Shown piece by piece: positions 6,866 to 13,067 of a stretch of 13,067 nt of DNA (position 1 is the first letter of the stretch; every line of letters begins with the position of its first letter). This DNA comes from Ectothiorhodospiraceae bacterium. GTDB taxonomy: Bacteria > Pseudomonadota > Gammaproteobacteria > Thiohalomonadales > Thiohalomonadaceae. Both the position numbers and the translations under genes were made by a program. Where the stretch lies: NCBI GenBank assembly GCA_007125455.1, contig SLDE01000233.1:1-13067 (forward strand), read 5' to 3'. The notes below the pieces were generated by a model. That model was not told the DNA's origin. It saw only the letters and a list, made by a program, of their open reading frames with translations, and did not search any database.

Positions 6866-8575
6866 ATGTCGATGAATTTCAATACCACGAATAACACCTT
6901 TCGGCAGTTGCTGGGTAATGGGCTCAGCTACCGTGTGCCGCCGTTTCAGCGTGACTATTCATGGTCTGAGGATGAGTGGGATGATCTCTGGCAGGACATC
7001 ATTGCCTTGTTCGAAGAAGATGGCGAGCCTGCGCACTATATGGGCTATCTGGTTTTACAAACATCGGATAACAAGCGCTTTGACATCATTGACGGTCAGC
7101 AACGGATCACCACCCTGAGCGTGATGATTCTAGCAGGGCTGGCGTACCTGCAGGAGCTCGTTGACACAGGGTACGACGCAGAAAATAACCTGCGTCGTAA
7201 AGAGCAGCTACAGAACAGTTATATCGGCTACGTGGACCCTGTAACGCTGGTGCCTCGATCCAAGCTTGAGTTGAATCGCCATAACAACCGCTTTTATCAA
7301 ACCTATTTGGTGACTTTGGACAGGATGCCACAGCGGAACCTCCACGCTTCAGAGCACCAGCTACGCAAGGCATTTTTCTGGTTTAAAGAGCGGTTCACTC
7401 AGCGCTTTATGCACACGCAAAGCAGTGGACATGACTTTGCTGCCATGCTTGATACCTTGGTGGACAAGCTGTTTTTTACTGTCATTACCGTCACTGATGA
7501 GCTGAATGCTTTTAAGGTGTTTGAAACCCTGAATGCCCGAGGGGTGCGCCTGTCATCAACCGACCTGCTAAAGAACTATCTGTTCTCTTTGATCAGCAAC
7601 GGCGATCTCCACGAGGCAGAGATGAAAGCATTGGAGGAGCGTTGGGAACGCATCGTGGACTTGCTGGGCAGCGAGAGTTTCCCTGAGTTTTTGCGAGTAT
7701 TCTGGAATAGCGGCAACCGACTGGTGCGCAAATCCGATCTGTTTAAAACCATTCGTCGCCACGTTACCACCAAGGAAGCTGCGTTTGCTCTGGTGCGTGA
7801 GTTGGACCACTCGGCTGAAATCTATGCCGCGCTGCGTGACCCCATGCATTATGGGTGGGAGCGTGATGAACGTGGAGCATTGGAGCAATTAATGATGTTT
7901 AACGTGCGCCAGCCTTTGGCGATGCTGATGGCCTGTTACCGGCGATTCCATGACCAGGAACGCGCCAGCTTTAGCCGCATATTGCGCGCCATCGCGGTGA
8001 TATCACTACGTTACAATGTGATTTGTGGACTGCAGACCCACGAGCAGGAGCGGGTCTACAACGATATCGCTCGCAAACTCAGCCGAAGAGAGTACACAAG
8101 CCTACAGGATGTACTGAAGGCCTTGGGGGATGTTTACCCGGACGATCAAGCCTTCAAAGCGGCATTTGCCAGTAAAACCTTGAAGACAACCAACAGCCGT
8201 AACAAAAAAGTGGTGCGTTACATCTTGTTTGCGTTGGAAAAACAGCGTTCTGGCAAGGCTTTCGACTTTGACAGCAATACTTACAACCTTGAACATGTTT
8301 TACCTGAAAGCCCCTCTGAGGCATGGAGCCACATGGATGAAAATCAGCAAGAGCGCTGTGTCTATCGCCTGGGCAATATGACGCCGTTGGAAGCAGGCGC
8401 TAACCGTGATCTGGGTAACTGTGGCTATGAGGCCAAGCGAGAGGTTTATCGTCGCAGCAGGTTTGAGATAACCCAGAGCCTCGCCGAACGCTATGATGAG
8501 TGGAACGAAGTCACGATAGAAGCACGCCAGAAGCGTATGGCTGAAATGGCTGCAACCGTTTGGAGAATGAACTGA
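6866..8575 (+). CDS. DUF262 and DUF1524 domain protein (GmrSD-like nuclease, probable phage defence)
   Basis: A protein of 569 residues with both halves of the GmrSD-type architecture. The N-terminal DUF262 domain (ParB/sulfiredoxin-like fold, NTP-linked) shows VPPFQRDYSWSEDEW at 24-38 and the signature DGQQR at 76-80. A middle region has FETLNARGVRLSSTDLLKN from 219. The C-terminal DUF1524 His-Me/HNH nuclease domain has EHVLP (476-480, catalytic His477) and RLGNMTPL (501-508) followed by a Lys/Arg-rich segment. All key residues are present, so the gene looks functional. Single-chain members act as modification-dependent restriction enzymes (GmrSD, BrxU) or as effectors with phosphorothioation systems (SspE); no such partner genes are nearby. 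The DNA is clearly richer in A/T and AAA/TTT codons than its neighbours, suggesting transfer. The start is uncertain: GTG 6818, ATG 6866 and ATG 6872 all lack a strong ribosome site. The gene is convergent with the ABC operon, with 32 bases between stops. Confidence 0.87.
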   Translation: MSMNFNTTNNTFRQLLGNGLSYRVPPFQRDYSWSEDEWDDLWQDIIALFEEDGEPAHYMGYLVLQTSDNKRFDIIDGQQRITTLSVMILAGLAYLQELVDTGYDAENNLRRKEQLQNSYIGYVDPVTLVPRSKLELNRHNNRFYQTYLVTLDRMPQRNLHASEHQLRKAFFWFKERFTQRFMHTQSSGHDFAAMLDTLVDKLFFTVITVTDELNAFKVFETLNARGVRLSSTDLLKNYLFSLISNGDLHEAEMKALEERWERIVDLLGSESFPEFLRVFWNSGNRLVRKSDLFKTIRRHVTTKEAAFALVRELDHSAEIYAALRDPMHYGWERDERGALEQLMMFNVRQPLAMLMACYRRFHDQERASFSRILRAIAVISLRYNVICGLQTHEQERVYNDIARKLSRREYTSLQDVLKALGDVYPDDQAFKAAFASKTLKTTNSRNKKVVRYILFALEKQRSGKAFDFDSNTYNLEHVLPESPSEAWSHMDENQQERCVYRLGNMTPLEAGANRDLGNCGYEAKREVYRRSRFEITQSLAERYDEWNEVTIEARQKRMAEMAATVWRMN

Positions 8576-8607
8576 GTGGATTCATTTTTCCGCCTACAGT
8601 CTCCCGC

Positions 8608-9459
8608 CTATTCCTGTGTTTGCAGGCCCAATAATTCGCGGGCGCCGCTAGCGCTGAGTTGGTACTGGATCCCCAGATCGGGGCGGGCCAGGGCGATCTC
8701 CTCTTCGCGGAGTAGGAGAAAGGCCAGTTCACGGCCATCTTCCAAGTGGACCCGGATCGGGCTGCCCTCCTGCCCCTGATAGCGGCGAACCTGGATGATC
8801 CCCGGATGCTGCCAGGCATCCAGCAGGCGCTGGATGTCATCGGCGGAGCGCAGTGCATCTTCGGGCTCCAGTCGCCACTGGTTGTCGTGGCGGTACAGTT
8901 GCCGCTCGGGTAGCTCCAGTGCGTTGATGCGCGCACCCTCAGGCAGCAGGCGATGGGCAACAAAGCCGTGGGGCTCGCCGATCAGGTGGTAATAGAGGGT
9001 GTCGGGAACGATGTGGATGGTCTCACCCAGGCGCAGGTAGCGACGGTAGTCCAGGGCGGTGTGGCCACCGAAGTCGAGGCGCAGTGTATCGTTCACCACC
9101 AGCGTGACCACCGGGGTCTGTAGGCCATAGTCACTCAGGGTTTCGCCGGCGAGCGGGAAGCTGCCCAGCGATTGCAGACGGGCGACGCGCAACAGCGAGT
9201 CGATACGTTGGCGGTTGGCGGCGATTGCCAGCGGCTCGCGCAGTTGCCACTGGCCATCGGCGTCCCGCACGACATGCACCGCCGGCTGCTCGGGACGCTC
9301 GATACGCAGTTGCTCGATGGCTTCCTGCTCCAGCCCCAGCAGGCGATGGTCTTCGGGCGCCTCCCCGTCGCGCTGTTCGTGCAGCACCAGGGCGATCAGA
9401 CCCACAACCACGACCAGCAGGGTCAGGTTGAGCAATAGACGTTTACGCAGCGTATTCAT
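8608..9459 (-). CDS. DUF4340 domain-containing protein, last gene of the ABC operon
   Basis: A 283-residue protein with one N-terminal membrane anchor (LLNLTLLVVVVGLIALVL, about 9-26) and a long periplasmic portion. The rest fits DUF4340: repeated beta-rich units such as WQLREPLAIAANRQRIDSLL followed by SLGSFPLAGETLSDYGL, then DFGGHTALDYRRYLRL and a second similar unit near DNQWRLEPEDALRSADDIQRLL, which suggests an internal repeat. The molecular role is unknown. DUF4340 genes are typically found beside GldG-like genes, as here. ATG at 9459 is chosen because AGGACA overlaps the stop codon of the preceding gene (TAGGACA) and serves as its ribosome site. A start further upstream at 9492 would lie inside the GldG gene and lacks the hydrophobic start pattern. 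The gap to the previous stop is 11 bases. Confidence 0.87.
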   Translation of the reverse strand: MNTLRKRLLLNLTLLVVVVGLIALVLHEQRDGEAPEDHRLLGLEQEAIEQLRIERPEQPAVHVVRDADGQWQLREPLAIAANRQRIDSLLRVARLQSLGSFPLAGETLSDYGLQTPVVTLVVNDTLRLDFGGHTALDYRRYLRLGETIHIVPDTLYYHLIGEPHGFVAHRLLPEGARINALELPERQLYRHDNQWRLEPEDALRSADDIQRLLDAWQHPGIIQVRRYQGQEGSPIRVHLEDGRELAFLLLREEEIALARPDLGIQYQLSASGARELLGLQTQE

Positions 9460-9470
9460 GATGTGTTGTC

Positions 9471-10835
9471 CTAGCGCCGACGCCGCCGCCACCAGATCGT
9501 CAGGCCGCTCGCTAGCAACAGCAGCGGCAGTGCCACCAGGAAGCCAAAGCCGATCAGCATGATGTGGTTGCGCTCCAGATCCAGACGGGTATCGGGGGCA
9601 GTGCGCGGGGCGATGGCGATAAAGCGGTCATCGTGGCTTAGCCAGTTGAGCAGGCGATCGCCCAGCTCCTGGTTGGCACCATTGCCGAGGAAGCTGTTGG
9701 AGAGAAAGTCGCCGTCGCCCAGTACCGCCACCCGTTGTTGGGCCTGTATACCGTCTGTGCCCTCGATACTGCGTTCCAGCAGCAGGCCGATAGTGAGTGG
9801 CCCCGGGGTATCTTCAGTGTCATCAAAGCGAACCTCCCCATCCAGGGGGCCGGTCTCGGCCCAGCTATTGGGCAGGGTGTTGAGCAGCGGAAAGCTCTGC
9901 CAGGCGCTGTCGCTGTACTGCTGGATGGCGTGGGCAATGGGGAACAGGGTCAATGCCTCCAGCCCCTGGCTGACGGGGTGGGCGGGATACTCCGGCACCA
10001 GCACGATGGCCGGGTTGTCGATCCCCAGGCGCTGGCCAGTGGGGTCGATGAGGGTGCCGGGGACGAAGTGCAGATCCAGCGCCTCCTTTAACGGGGCCAG
10101 CCCCTCGGGGCGTTCCGGTTCGCTCAGCCACAGCAGGTTGCCGCCCCCTTCCAGGTAGTCCACCAGCAGCGCCACCTCGCCGGGATGGAGTGGCAATTGC
10201 GGGCTGGCCAGCACCAGTGCACTGGCGTCGGCGGGGATCTCCGGTGTGCTTGAGAGGTTGAGTTGCTGGAAGTCAAAGCCGCGCTGCTGTAGCTGCTCGG
10301 CCCATTGGCTGAGATCGTGGTTGGCCTGGCGGTCGAAGCGGCGCTCGCCATGGCCGGTGATAAAATAGACCTTACGCTCGTCGTCTCGCAGCAGGCGCAT
10401 AATGGCGTTGGTCAGTGCCTGTTCGCCGAGGGTGCGCAGGTTTTCCCGCTGGCCCATATACTCCAGCACCAGCTCCCCTTCGGCCTGTACCCCCCACTCG
10501 CGTACCTGTTGCGGGCGCTGGTCGGGGTCGACAAAGATCAGTTCGATGTCGCCACGATGGCGCTGGTAGCGCGCCACCAGCTCGCGGCTGCGCTGGCGCA
10601 GCTCAGGGCTGAGCTCGGCACGACTAAAAGAGGTGATGCGTAGCGGTCCTTGTAGCTCGTCCAGCACCTGGCTGCTGGCTTCGGAGAGGGTGTGGCGTCC
10701 GGCGGCGGTCCAGTCCGCCTCAACCACATAGCGGGTACTCAGCCAGGCGAGCAGGCCGACCACCAGCAGCAGCAGGGCGATGAAGATCCCCCCCTGCAGG
10801 CGCAGTTGCATACGAAGTTTGCGGTTGGTTTGCAT
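9471..10835 (-). CDS. GldG-like auxiliary component of an ABC transporter
   Basis: A 454-residue protein of the ABC-transporter auxiliary (GldG) family. There is an N-terminal membrane helix at about 14-33, a long periplasmic domain, and a C-terminal helix at about 425-448 followed by a run of five Arg that would stay in the cytoplasm. The periplasmic part begins WTAAGRHTLSEASSQVL, typical of the family (which usually has a TLS motif after the first helix). It also has LTNAIMRLL (141-149), FITGHGER (158-165) and LVDYLEGGGNLLWL. This is the fold of an intraflagellar-transport-like or class-I-glutamine-amidotransferase-like sensor domain without an obvious catalytic site. In Bacteroidetes GldG works with GldA and GldF; in Proteobacteria the homologues have no gliding role and their substrate is unknown. 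The start codon lies 2 bases after the permease stop; an alternative Met is residue 9. Confidence 0.88.
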   Translation of the reverse strand: MQTNRKLRMQLRLQGGIFIALLLLVVGLLAWLSTRYVVEADWTAAGRHTLSEASSQVLDELQGPLRITSFSRAELSPELRQRSRELVARYQRHRGDIELIFVDPDQRPQQVREWGVQAEGELVLEYMGQRENLRTLGEQALTNAIMRLLRDDERKVYFITGHGERRFDRQANHDLSQWAEQLQQRGFDFQQLNLSSTPEIPADASALVLASPQLPLHPGEVALLVDYLEGGGNLLWLSEPERPEGLAPLKEALDLHFVPGTLIDPTGQRLGIDNPAIVLVPEYPAHPVSQGLEALTLFPIAHAIQQYSDSAWQSFPLLNTLPNSWAETGPLDGEVRFDDTEDTPGPLTIGLLLERSIEGTDGIQAQQRVAVLGDGDFLSNSFLGNGANQELGDRLLNWLSHDDRFIAIAPRTAPDTRLDLERNHIMLIGFGFLVALPLLLLASGLTIWWRRRRR

Positions 10836-10837
10836 GG

Positions 10838-11575
10838 TCAGTTCTGTAGGCGTTCGGCATCGAGGCGGCGGATCGCCAGCACGATGAAGGTGGTAATAAA
10901 CAGCAGGTAATAGGCCACATCGGCGCTACTGAACAGGCCCTGCAACAGGGCCTGGTAGTGGCCCTGCAGCGAGAGCCAGCCCAATACCCCCTCACCGCCG
11001 CTCCAGTCGATGATCCATAGCAACAGCAGCAGCCCGAAGCTACCCACCGCGGCCACCACCGGCTGCTGGGTAAGCGCCGAGATATACAGGCTGGCGGCGG
11101 CAAAGGCGGCCAGCATCAGGCTAAGTCCCAGCAGGTTGGCGGCCAACAGCCCCAGATCCAGCCGTCCGGCGGTGAGCAGCGAGAGGGGCATCAGACTGCT
11201 CAGCAACACCATCAGCAACAGGAAGCCCAGCAGCCCCAGGTACTTGCCCAGCACGATCTGGCTGATGGTGATGGGGGCGCTCAACAGCAGCGGCAGGGTG
11301 CGGGCGCGGCGCTCCTCGCTGAGCAGGCGCATCGACAGCAGCGGCACCACCAGCATCATCAACAGAGTGGCGCTGGAGTAGAGCGGGGTCACCAGTAGCT
11401 CAGTGATCCCAGGCGGGTGTTCCATGGTGGCCAGCTGTGGCTGTAACTCCATGTAGAGATCCAGCTGGGCGAGAAAGATCCAGGCGAGGATGAATTGCAC
11501 CACCGCGAGGATCACCCAAGCCAGCGGCGAGAGAAACAGGCTGCGCAGTTCGTGGGCGGCAAGGGTGTGGATCAT
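10838..11575 (-). CDS. ABC-2 type transporter permease (GldF-like)
   Basis: A 245-residue integral membrane protein with six predicted helices at about 17-37, 68-83, 110-134, 145-165, 175-192 and 220-237. The N-terminus HELRSLFLSPLAWVILAVVQF and the cytoplasmic loop RLLSEERRARTLPLLLSAPIT are typical of GldF/NosY-type ABC-2 permeases; the SEE-RR-TLPLLLSAP segment is the coupling helix to the ATPase. Its start codon shares one base with the ATPase stop (TGATG), so translation is coupled. It would form the channel of a transporter with the upstream ATPase, with the GldG-like and DUF4340 proteins on the outer face of the membrane. The cargo is unknown. Confidence 0.9.
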   Translation of the reverse strand: MIHTLAAHELRSLFLSPLAWVILAVVQFILAWIFLAQLDLYMELQPQLATMEHPPGITELLVTPLYSSATLLMMLVVPLLSMRLLSEERRARTLPLLLSAPITISQIVLGKYLGLLGFLLLMVLLSSLMPLSLLTAGRLDLGLLAANLLGLSLMLAAFAAASLYISALTQQPVVAAVGSFGLLLLLWIIDWSGGEGVLGWLSLQGHYQALLQGLFSSADVAYYLLFITTFIVLAIRRLDAERLQN

Positions 11576-12540
11576 CAGGCAGCCTCTCCCGGTTGTGGGG
11601 CATCGTCGCGGGTGGTGAGATCGACGAAGATCTCCTCCAGCGAGCGCTGTTCCGGGCTCAGTTCGAACAGCCCCCAGCCCTGCTCCACCGCCGCCTGAGC
11701 CAGTGCCTCGGCCGGGCCTTGGGCGGTGGACGCTTCGCTATCGTAACGGATGCGCAGGCGCTGGGGCTCCAGCGTTTCCACCCCTTGCACGCCGGGGATG
11801 GCCAGCAGCGCCGCCTCGCCAGGGGGATGCTGCAGGCCCAGCAGCAGACTGCCACCACGCATACGCTGCCGGATCCCCGCAATACTGTCACTGAGTACTA
11901 GCTGGCCGCGCTGGATGATCTGCACCCGATCACAGGTAGCCTGTACCTCGGGGAGGATGTGGGTGGAGAGGATCACACTGTGCTCACCGCCCAGCTCGCG
12001 CACCAGATGGCGGATCTCACGGATCTGGATGGGGTCGAGGCCGACGGTGGGCTCATCCAGGATCACCACCGCCGGATTGTGGATGATCGCCTGGGCGATC
12101 CCCACCCGCTGTTGGTAACCCTTGGAGAGGTGGCCGATCAGCCGACGGCCCACCTCGCCCAGCCCACAGCGCCCCTTGGCATCATCCACTGCAGCGCCGA
12201 GGCGGCTGCGCGGGATGTGGTGCAGGCGTGCACACAGGCGCAGATACTCATCCACCGTCAGATCGCGATAGAGCGGCGGTTGCTCCGGTAGATAACCCAA
12301 ATGGCGCTTGGCCTCACGCGGCTGCTCCAGCAGGTCGATACCGTTGATGGTGATCCTCCCGGTGCCGGGGGCAAGGTTGCCGGTAAGCATCTGCATGGTG
12401 GTGGACTTGCCCGCCCCATTCGGGCCGAGAAAGCCCAGCACCTCACCGCGCGCCACCGAAAAGCTGAGGTCGTTAACCGCCACCTGCTCGCCGTAGCGGC
12501 GTGACAGGTGTTCTACCGTGATCAAACTGTCCTGTGCCAT
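11575..12540 (-). CDS. ABC transporter ATP-binding protein (GldA-like)
   Basis: A 321-residue cytoplasmic ATPase. It has the A-loop region RRYGEQVAV, Walker A GPNGAGKST (39-47), a Q-loop in YLPEQPPLYRDLTVDEYL, the signature LSKGYQQR (138-145), Walker B VVILDEPT (158-165), a D-loop GLDP and the switch His194 in STHILPEV. The LSKGY form of the signature is normal for this branch of ABC-2 exporters. A C-terminal extension of about 100 residues follows (from about 205 on), as in GldA-type proteins. The start at 12540 (MAQDSLITVEHLSRRYG) fits family length; the frame stays open to 12624 with no good ribosome site, and Met at 12561 is an alternative. It is first in a four-gene operon with the permease, GldG-like and DUF4340 genes. 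No confident promoter can be seen between 12541 and 12760. Confidence 0.92.
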   Translation of the reverse strand: MAQDSLITVEHLSRRYGEQVAVNDLSFSVARGEVLGFLGPNGAGKSTTMQMLTGNLAPGTGRITINGIDLLEQPREAKRHLGYLPEQPPLYRDLTVDEYLRLCARLHHIPRSRLGAAVDDAKGRCGLGEVGRRLIGHLSKGYQQRVGIAQAIIHNPAVVILDEPTVGLDPIQIREIRHLVRELGGEHSVILSTHILPEVQATCDRVQIIQRGQLVLSDSIAGIRQRMRGGSLLLGLQHPPGEAALLAIPGVQGVETLEPQRLRIRYDSEASTAQGPAEALAQAAVEQGWGLFELSPEQRSLEEIFVDLTTRDDAPQPGEAA

Positions 12541-12751
12541 ATCTTCAAGCCGTGATCCCATTCTTGCAGCGCAGAGTACCATTGCCGGGCAGCGCCCGCT
12601 ATGCAGACAGTATGTTAGCTCCACTGGGCCTTGCGTTCATACTCTGACCAGGGCATGGCTGTCCTTGTTCCGTGGCTGTCCTTGTTCCGTCAGCTATGTC
12701 ATCGCGTTAAACAAAACGAGCACCTTCAAAGATGGCCATTCGTAGCGTGGG
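12541..12751. other. Gene-poor stretch upstream of the ABC operon
   Basis: Open frames here (for example plus strand from 12518 or from 12631) have no ribosome site, no recognisable protein pattern and cross the repeat structures. The stretch should contain the promoter of the minus-strand ABC operon, but I find no convincing -35/-10 pair. Besides the 17-bp tandem duplication I see no other structure of note. If the attC-like element is real, this is where the cassette before it would lie, and it carries no recognisable gene. Confidence 0.5.
12656..12689. repeat. 17-bp tandem duplication
   Basis: TGGCTGTCCTTGTTCCG occurs twice head to tail (12656-12672 and 12673-12689) with no mismatch. It lies in the non-coding stretch upstream of the ABC operon, between that operon and the attC-like element. 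It looks like a recent slippage or repair duplication. It could alter the operon's promoter region. Confidence 0.85.
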
Positions 12752-12778
12752 TGCCGCGCCGCTCAACAAGGCGCGGCA
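12752..12778. repeat. 9-bp GC-rich hairpin overlapping the left part of the attC-like element
   Basis: TGCCGCGCC (12752-12760) and GGCGCGGCA (12770-12778) are perfect inverted arms around the loop GCTCAACAA. The loop contains the R''-like box of the candidate attC site. No T-run follows, so it is a poor terminator. It could be a competing fold. Confidence 0.6.
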
Positions 12779-12859
12779 GGGGACGTTTGACCCGATGCCC
12801 CTTTTTGCTGCTGCAAAAACAGGCATCGCCTCAAACGCCCCTGAGCTTAGGCGCTATGT
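12761..12859 (+). mobile_element. Candidate integron attC recombination site (degenerate R' box)
   Basis: A 99-bp imperfect palindrome with attC layout. The R''-like box GCTCAAC (12761-12767) fits RYYYAAC. After a 5-base spacer (AAGGC) comes L'' GCGGCAGGGG (12773-12782), which pairs with L' CCCCTGAGC (12838-12846) with one unpaired G at 12776, as expected for the extrahelical base that sets strand choice in attC. A 6-base spacer (TTAGGC) leads to an R'-like box GCTATGT at 12853-12859. The core there is GCT where GTT is the rule, so the site may be weak or inactive. The centre continues as a long stem: ACGTTTGA...CGATGCC pairs with GGCATCG...TCAAACG, capped by TTTTTGC/GCAAAAA around TGCT. On the plus strand an antitoxin gene with its own promoter follows 101 bases later, as in integron cassettes. 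No integrase is visible in the window. A palindromic MITE or REP-like element is the alternative. Confidence 0.55.
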
Positions 12860-12901
12860 TTCATGAGGCCCAGGCAAGCGCCCGCGTGGGTCGTAGTTCC
12901 C

Positions 12902-12931
12902 TTGACCGCACCTATATACAGGTGCTATTAA
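12902..12931 (+). promoter_or_regulatory. Promoter of the antitoxin gene
   Basis: TTGACC (12902-12907) and TATTAA (12926-12931) with an 18-base spacer form the best sigma-70-type match noted in the window. Transcription would begin around 12938, leaving a leader of about 20 bases that contains the GAGGG ribosome site (12948-12952). Confidence 0.6.
12908..12925. promoter_or_regulatory. 18-bp palindrome between -35 and -10 (candidate antitoxin operator)
   Basis: GCACCTATATACAGGTGC has perfect 6-bp arms (GCACCT / AGGTGC) around ATATAC. It exactly fills the spacer of the promoter. Phd/YefM antitoxins bind palindromes at their own promoters to repress the operon, so this is the natural operator candidate. 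Confidence 0.55.
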
Positions 12932-12959
12932 TGGCCCTGTCTTCAGCGAGGGCGCTAGC

Positions 12960-13067
12960 ATGCAAACGAAATTTTCAGAGGATGTCATTCCTCTATCCGA
13001 CCTCAAGGTCAACCCGGGCAAAGTCGTAAGCCGGGTGAACGATACACACAGACCAGTCCTGTTGACC
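12960..13067 (+). CDS. Phd/YefM family antitoxin (5' part; runs off the window)
   Basis: ATG at 12960 opens 36 codons to the window end: MQTKFSEDVIPLSDLKVNPG, then KVVSRVNDTHRPVLLT. This is the N-terminal DNA-binding part of a Phd/YefM-type antitoxin, with the family pattern of a strand (VIPLSDLK), an N-P-G/K turn, a helix (VVSRVND) and the strand RPVLLT. Such antitoxins neutralise a RelE/YoeB, ParE or Doc-type toxin encoded just downstream; here that gene would be beyond the edge. GAGGG at 12948-12952 gives a ribosome site 7 bases before the start, and a strong promoter with an internal palindrome lies upstream. The attC-like element on its left suggests that it may be a gene cassette. Confidence 0.82.
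   Translation, partial: MQTKFSEDVIPLSDLKVNPGKVVSRVNDTHRPVLLT

Noticed and set aside
8576..8607. Shared terminator between the DUF262 gene and the DUF4340 gene
   Set aside because: The 32-bp gap has a short T-run but no stem that I can pair.
12778..12842. Long hairpin as a rho-independent terminator
   Set aside because: The T-run is inside the stem near the apex and not after it, and no plus-strand gene ends just upstream.
12631..13029. 132-codon plus-strand open frame across the right-hand non-coding stretch
   Set aside because: It starts with TTG without a ribosome site, crosses the tandem repeat and the attC-like hairpin, and overlaps the antitoxin start in another frame.
1..13067. tRNA, rRNA, CRISPR array, prophage or transposase genes
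   Set aside because: I found no cloverleaf, no spaced direct repeats and no matching protein patterns on reading the window.

Overview
The window looks like chromosomal DNA of a GC-rich gammaproteobacterium. The evidence is a dsbA / endonuclease-phosphatase / diguanylate cyclase neighbourhood like the one I recall from Pseudomonas (dsbA next to dgcP), a standard mutM, and GC-rich coding DNA with long antisense shadow frames. I cannot name the genus. A non-Pseudomonas lineage is likely, because mutM, an acetolactate synthase and a GldAFG-like operon are arranged differently here.

Layout, left to right. (1) 1-479, minus strand: a cyclic-nucleotide-binding-domain protein cut by the window edge. 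(2) 480-579: a divergent regulatory gap with a 21-bp dyad. (3) 580-5480, plus strand: dsbA (CPAC active site), a catabolic-type acetolactate synthase large subunit, an endonuclease/exonuclease/phosphatase-fold protein and a DgcP-like diguanylate cyclase, tightly spaced and probably one transcription unit. (4) 5482-6297, minus strand: mutM, whose stop codon lies one base from that of the cyclase. (5) 6403-6750, plus strand: a small conserved-looking protein of unknown function, divergent from mutM. (6) 6866-8575, plus strand: a solitary DUF262 + DUF1524 protein (GmrSD-like nuclease family, probable anti-phage defence), visibly more A/T-rich than its neighbours. (7) 12540-8608, minus strand: a compact four-gene operon of ABC ATPase, ABC-2 permease, GldG-like auxiliary protein and DUF4340 protein. 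(8) 12541-13067: a gene-poor stretch with a 17-bp tandem duplication, a ~99-bp structure that reads as a degenerate integron attC site, then a promoter with an internal 18-bp palindrome and the start of a Phd/YefM-family antitoxin that runs off the right edge.

How it fits together. Regions 1-5 are ordinary chromosomal genes for periplasmic disulfide formation, c-di-GMP signalling, DNA repair and metabolism. The accessory signal is at two places: the lone DUF262/DUF1524 gene, and the right edge, where an attC-like hairpin followed by a self-promoted toxin-antitoxin module is what the border of a chromosomal integron cassette array (or an integrase-less attC cluster) would look like. No integrase, tRNA, rRNA or CRISPR array is visible in the window.
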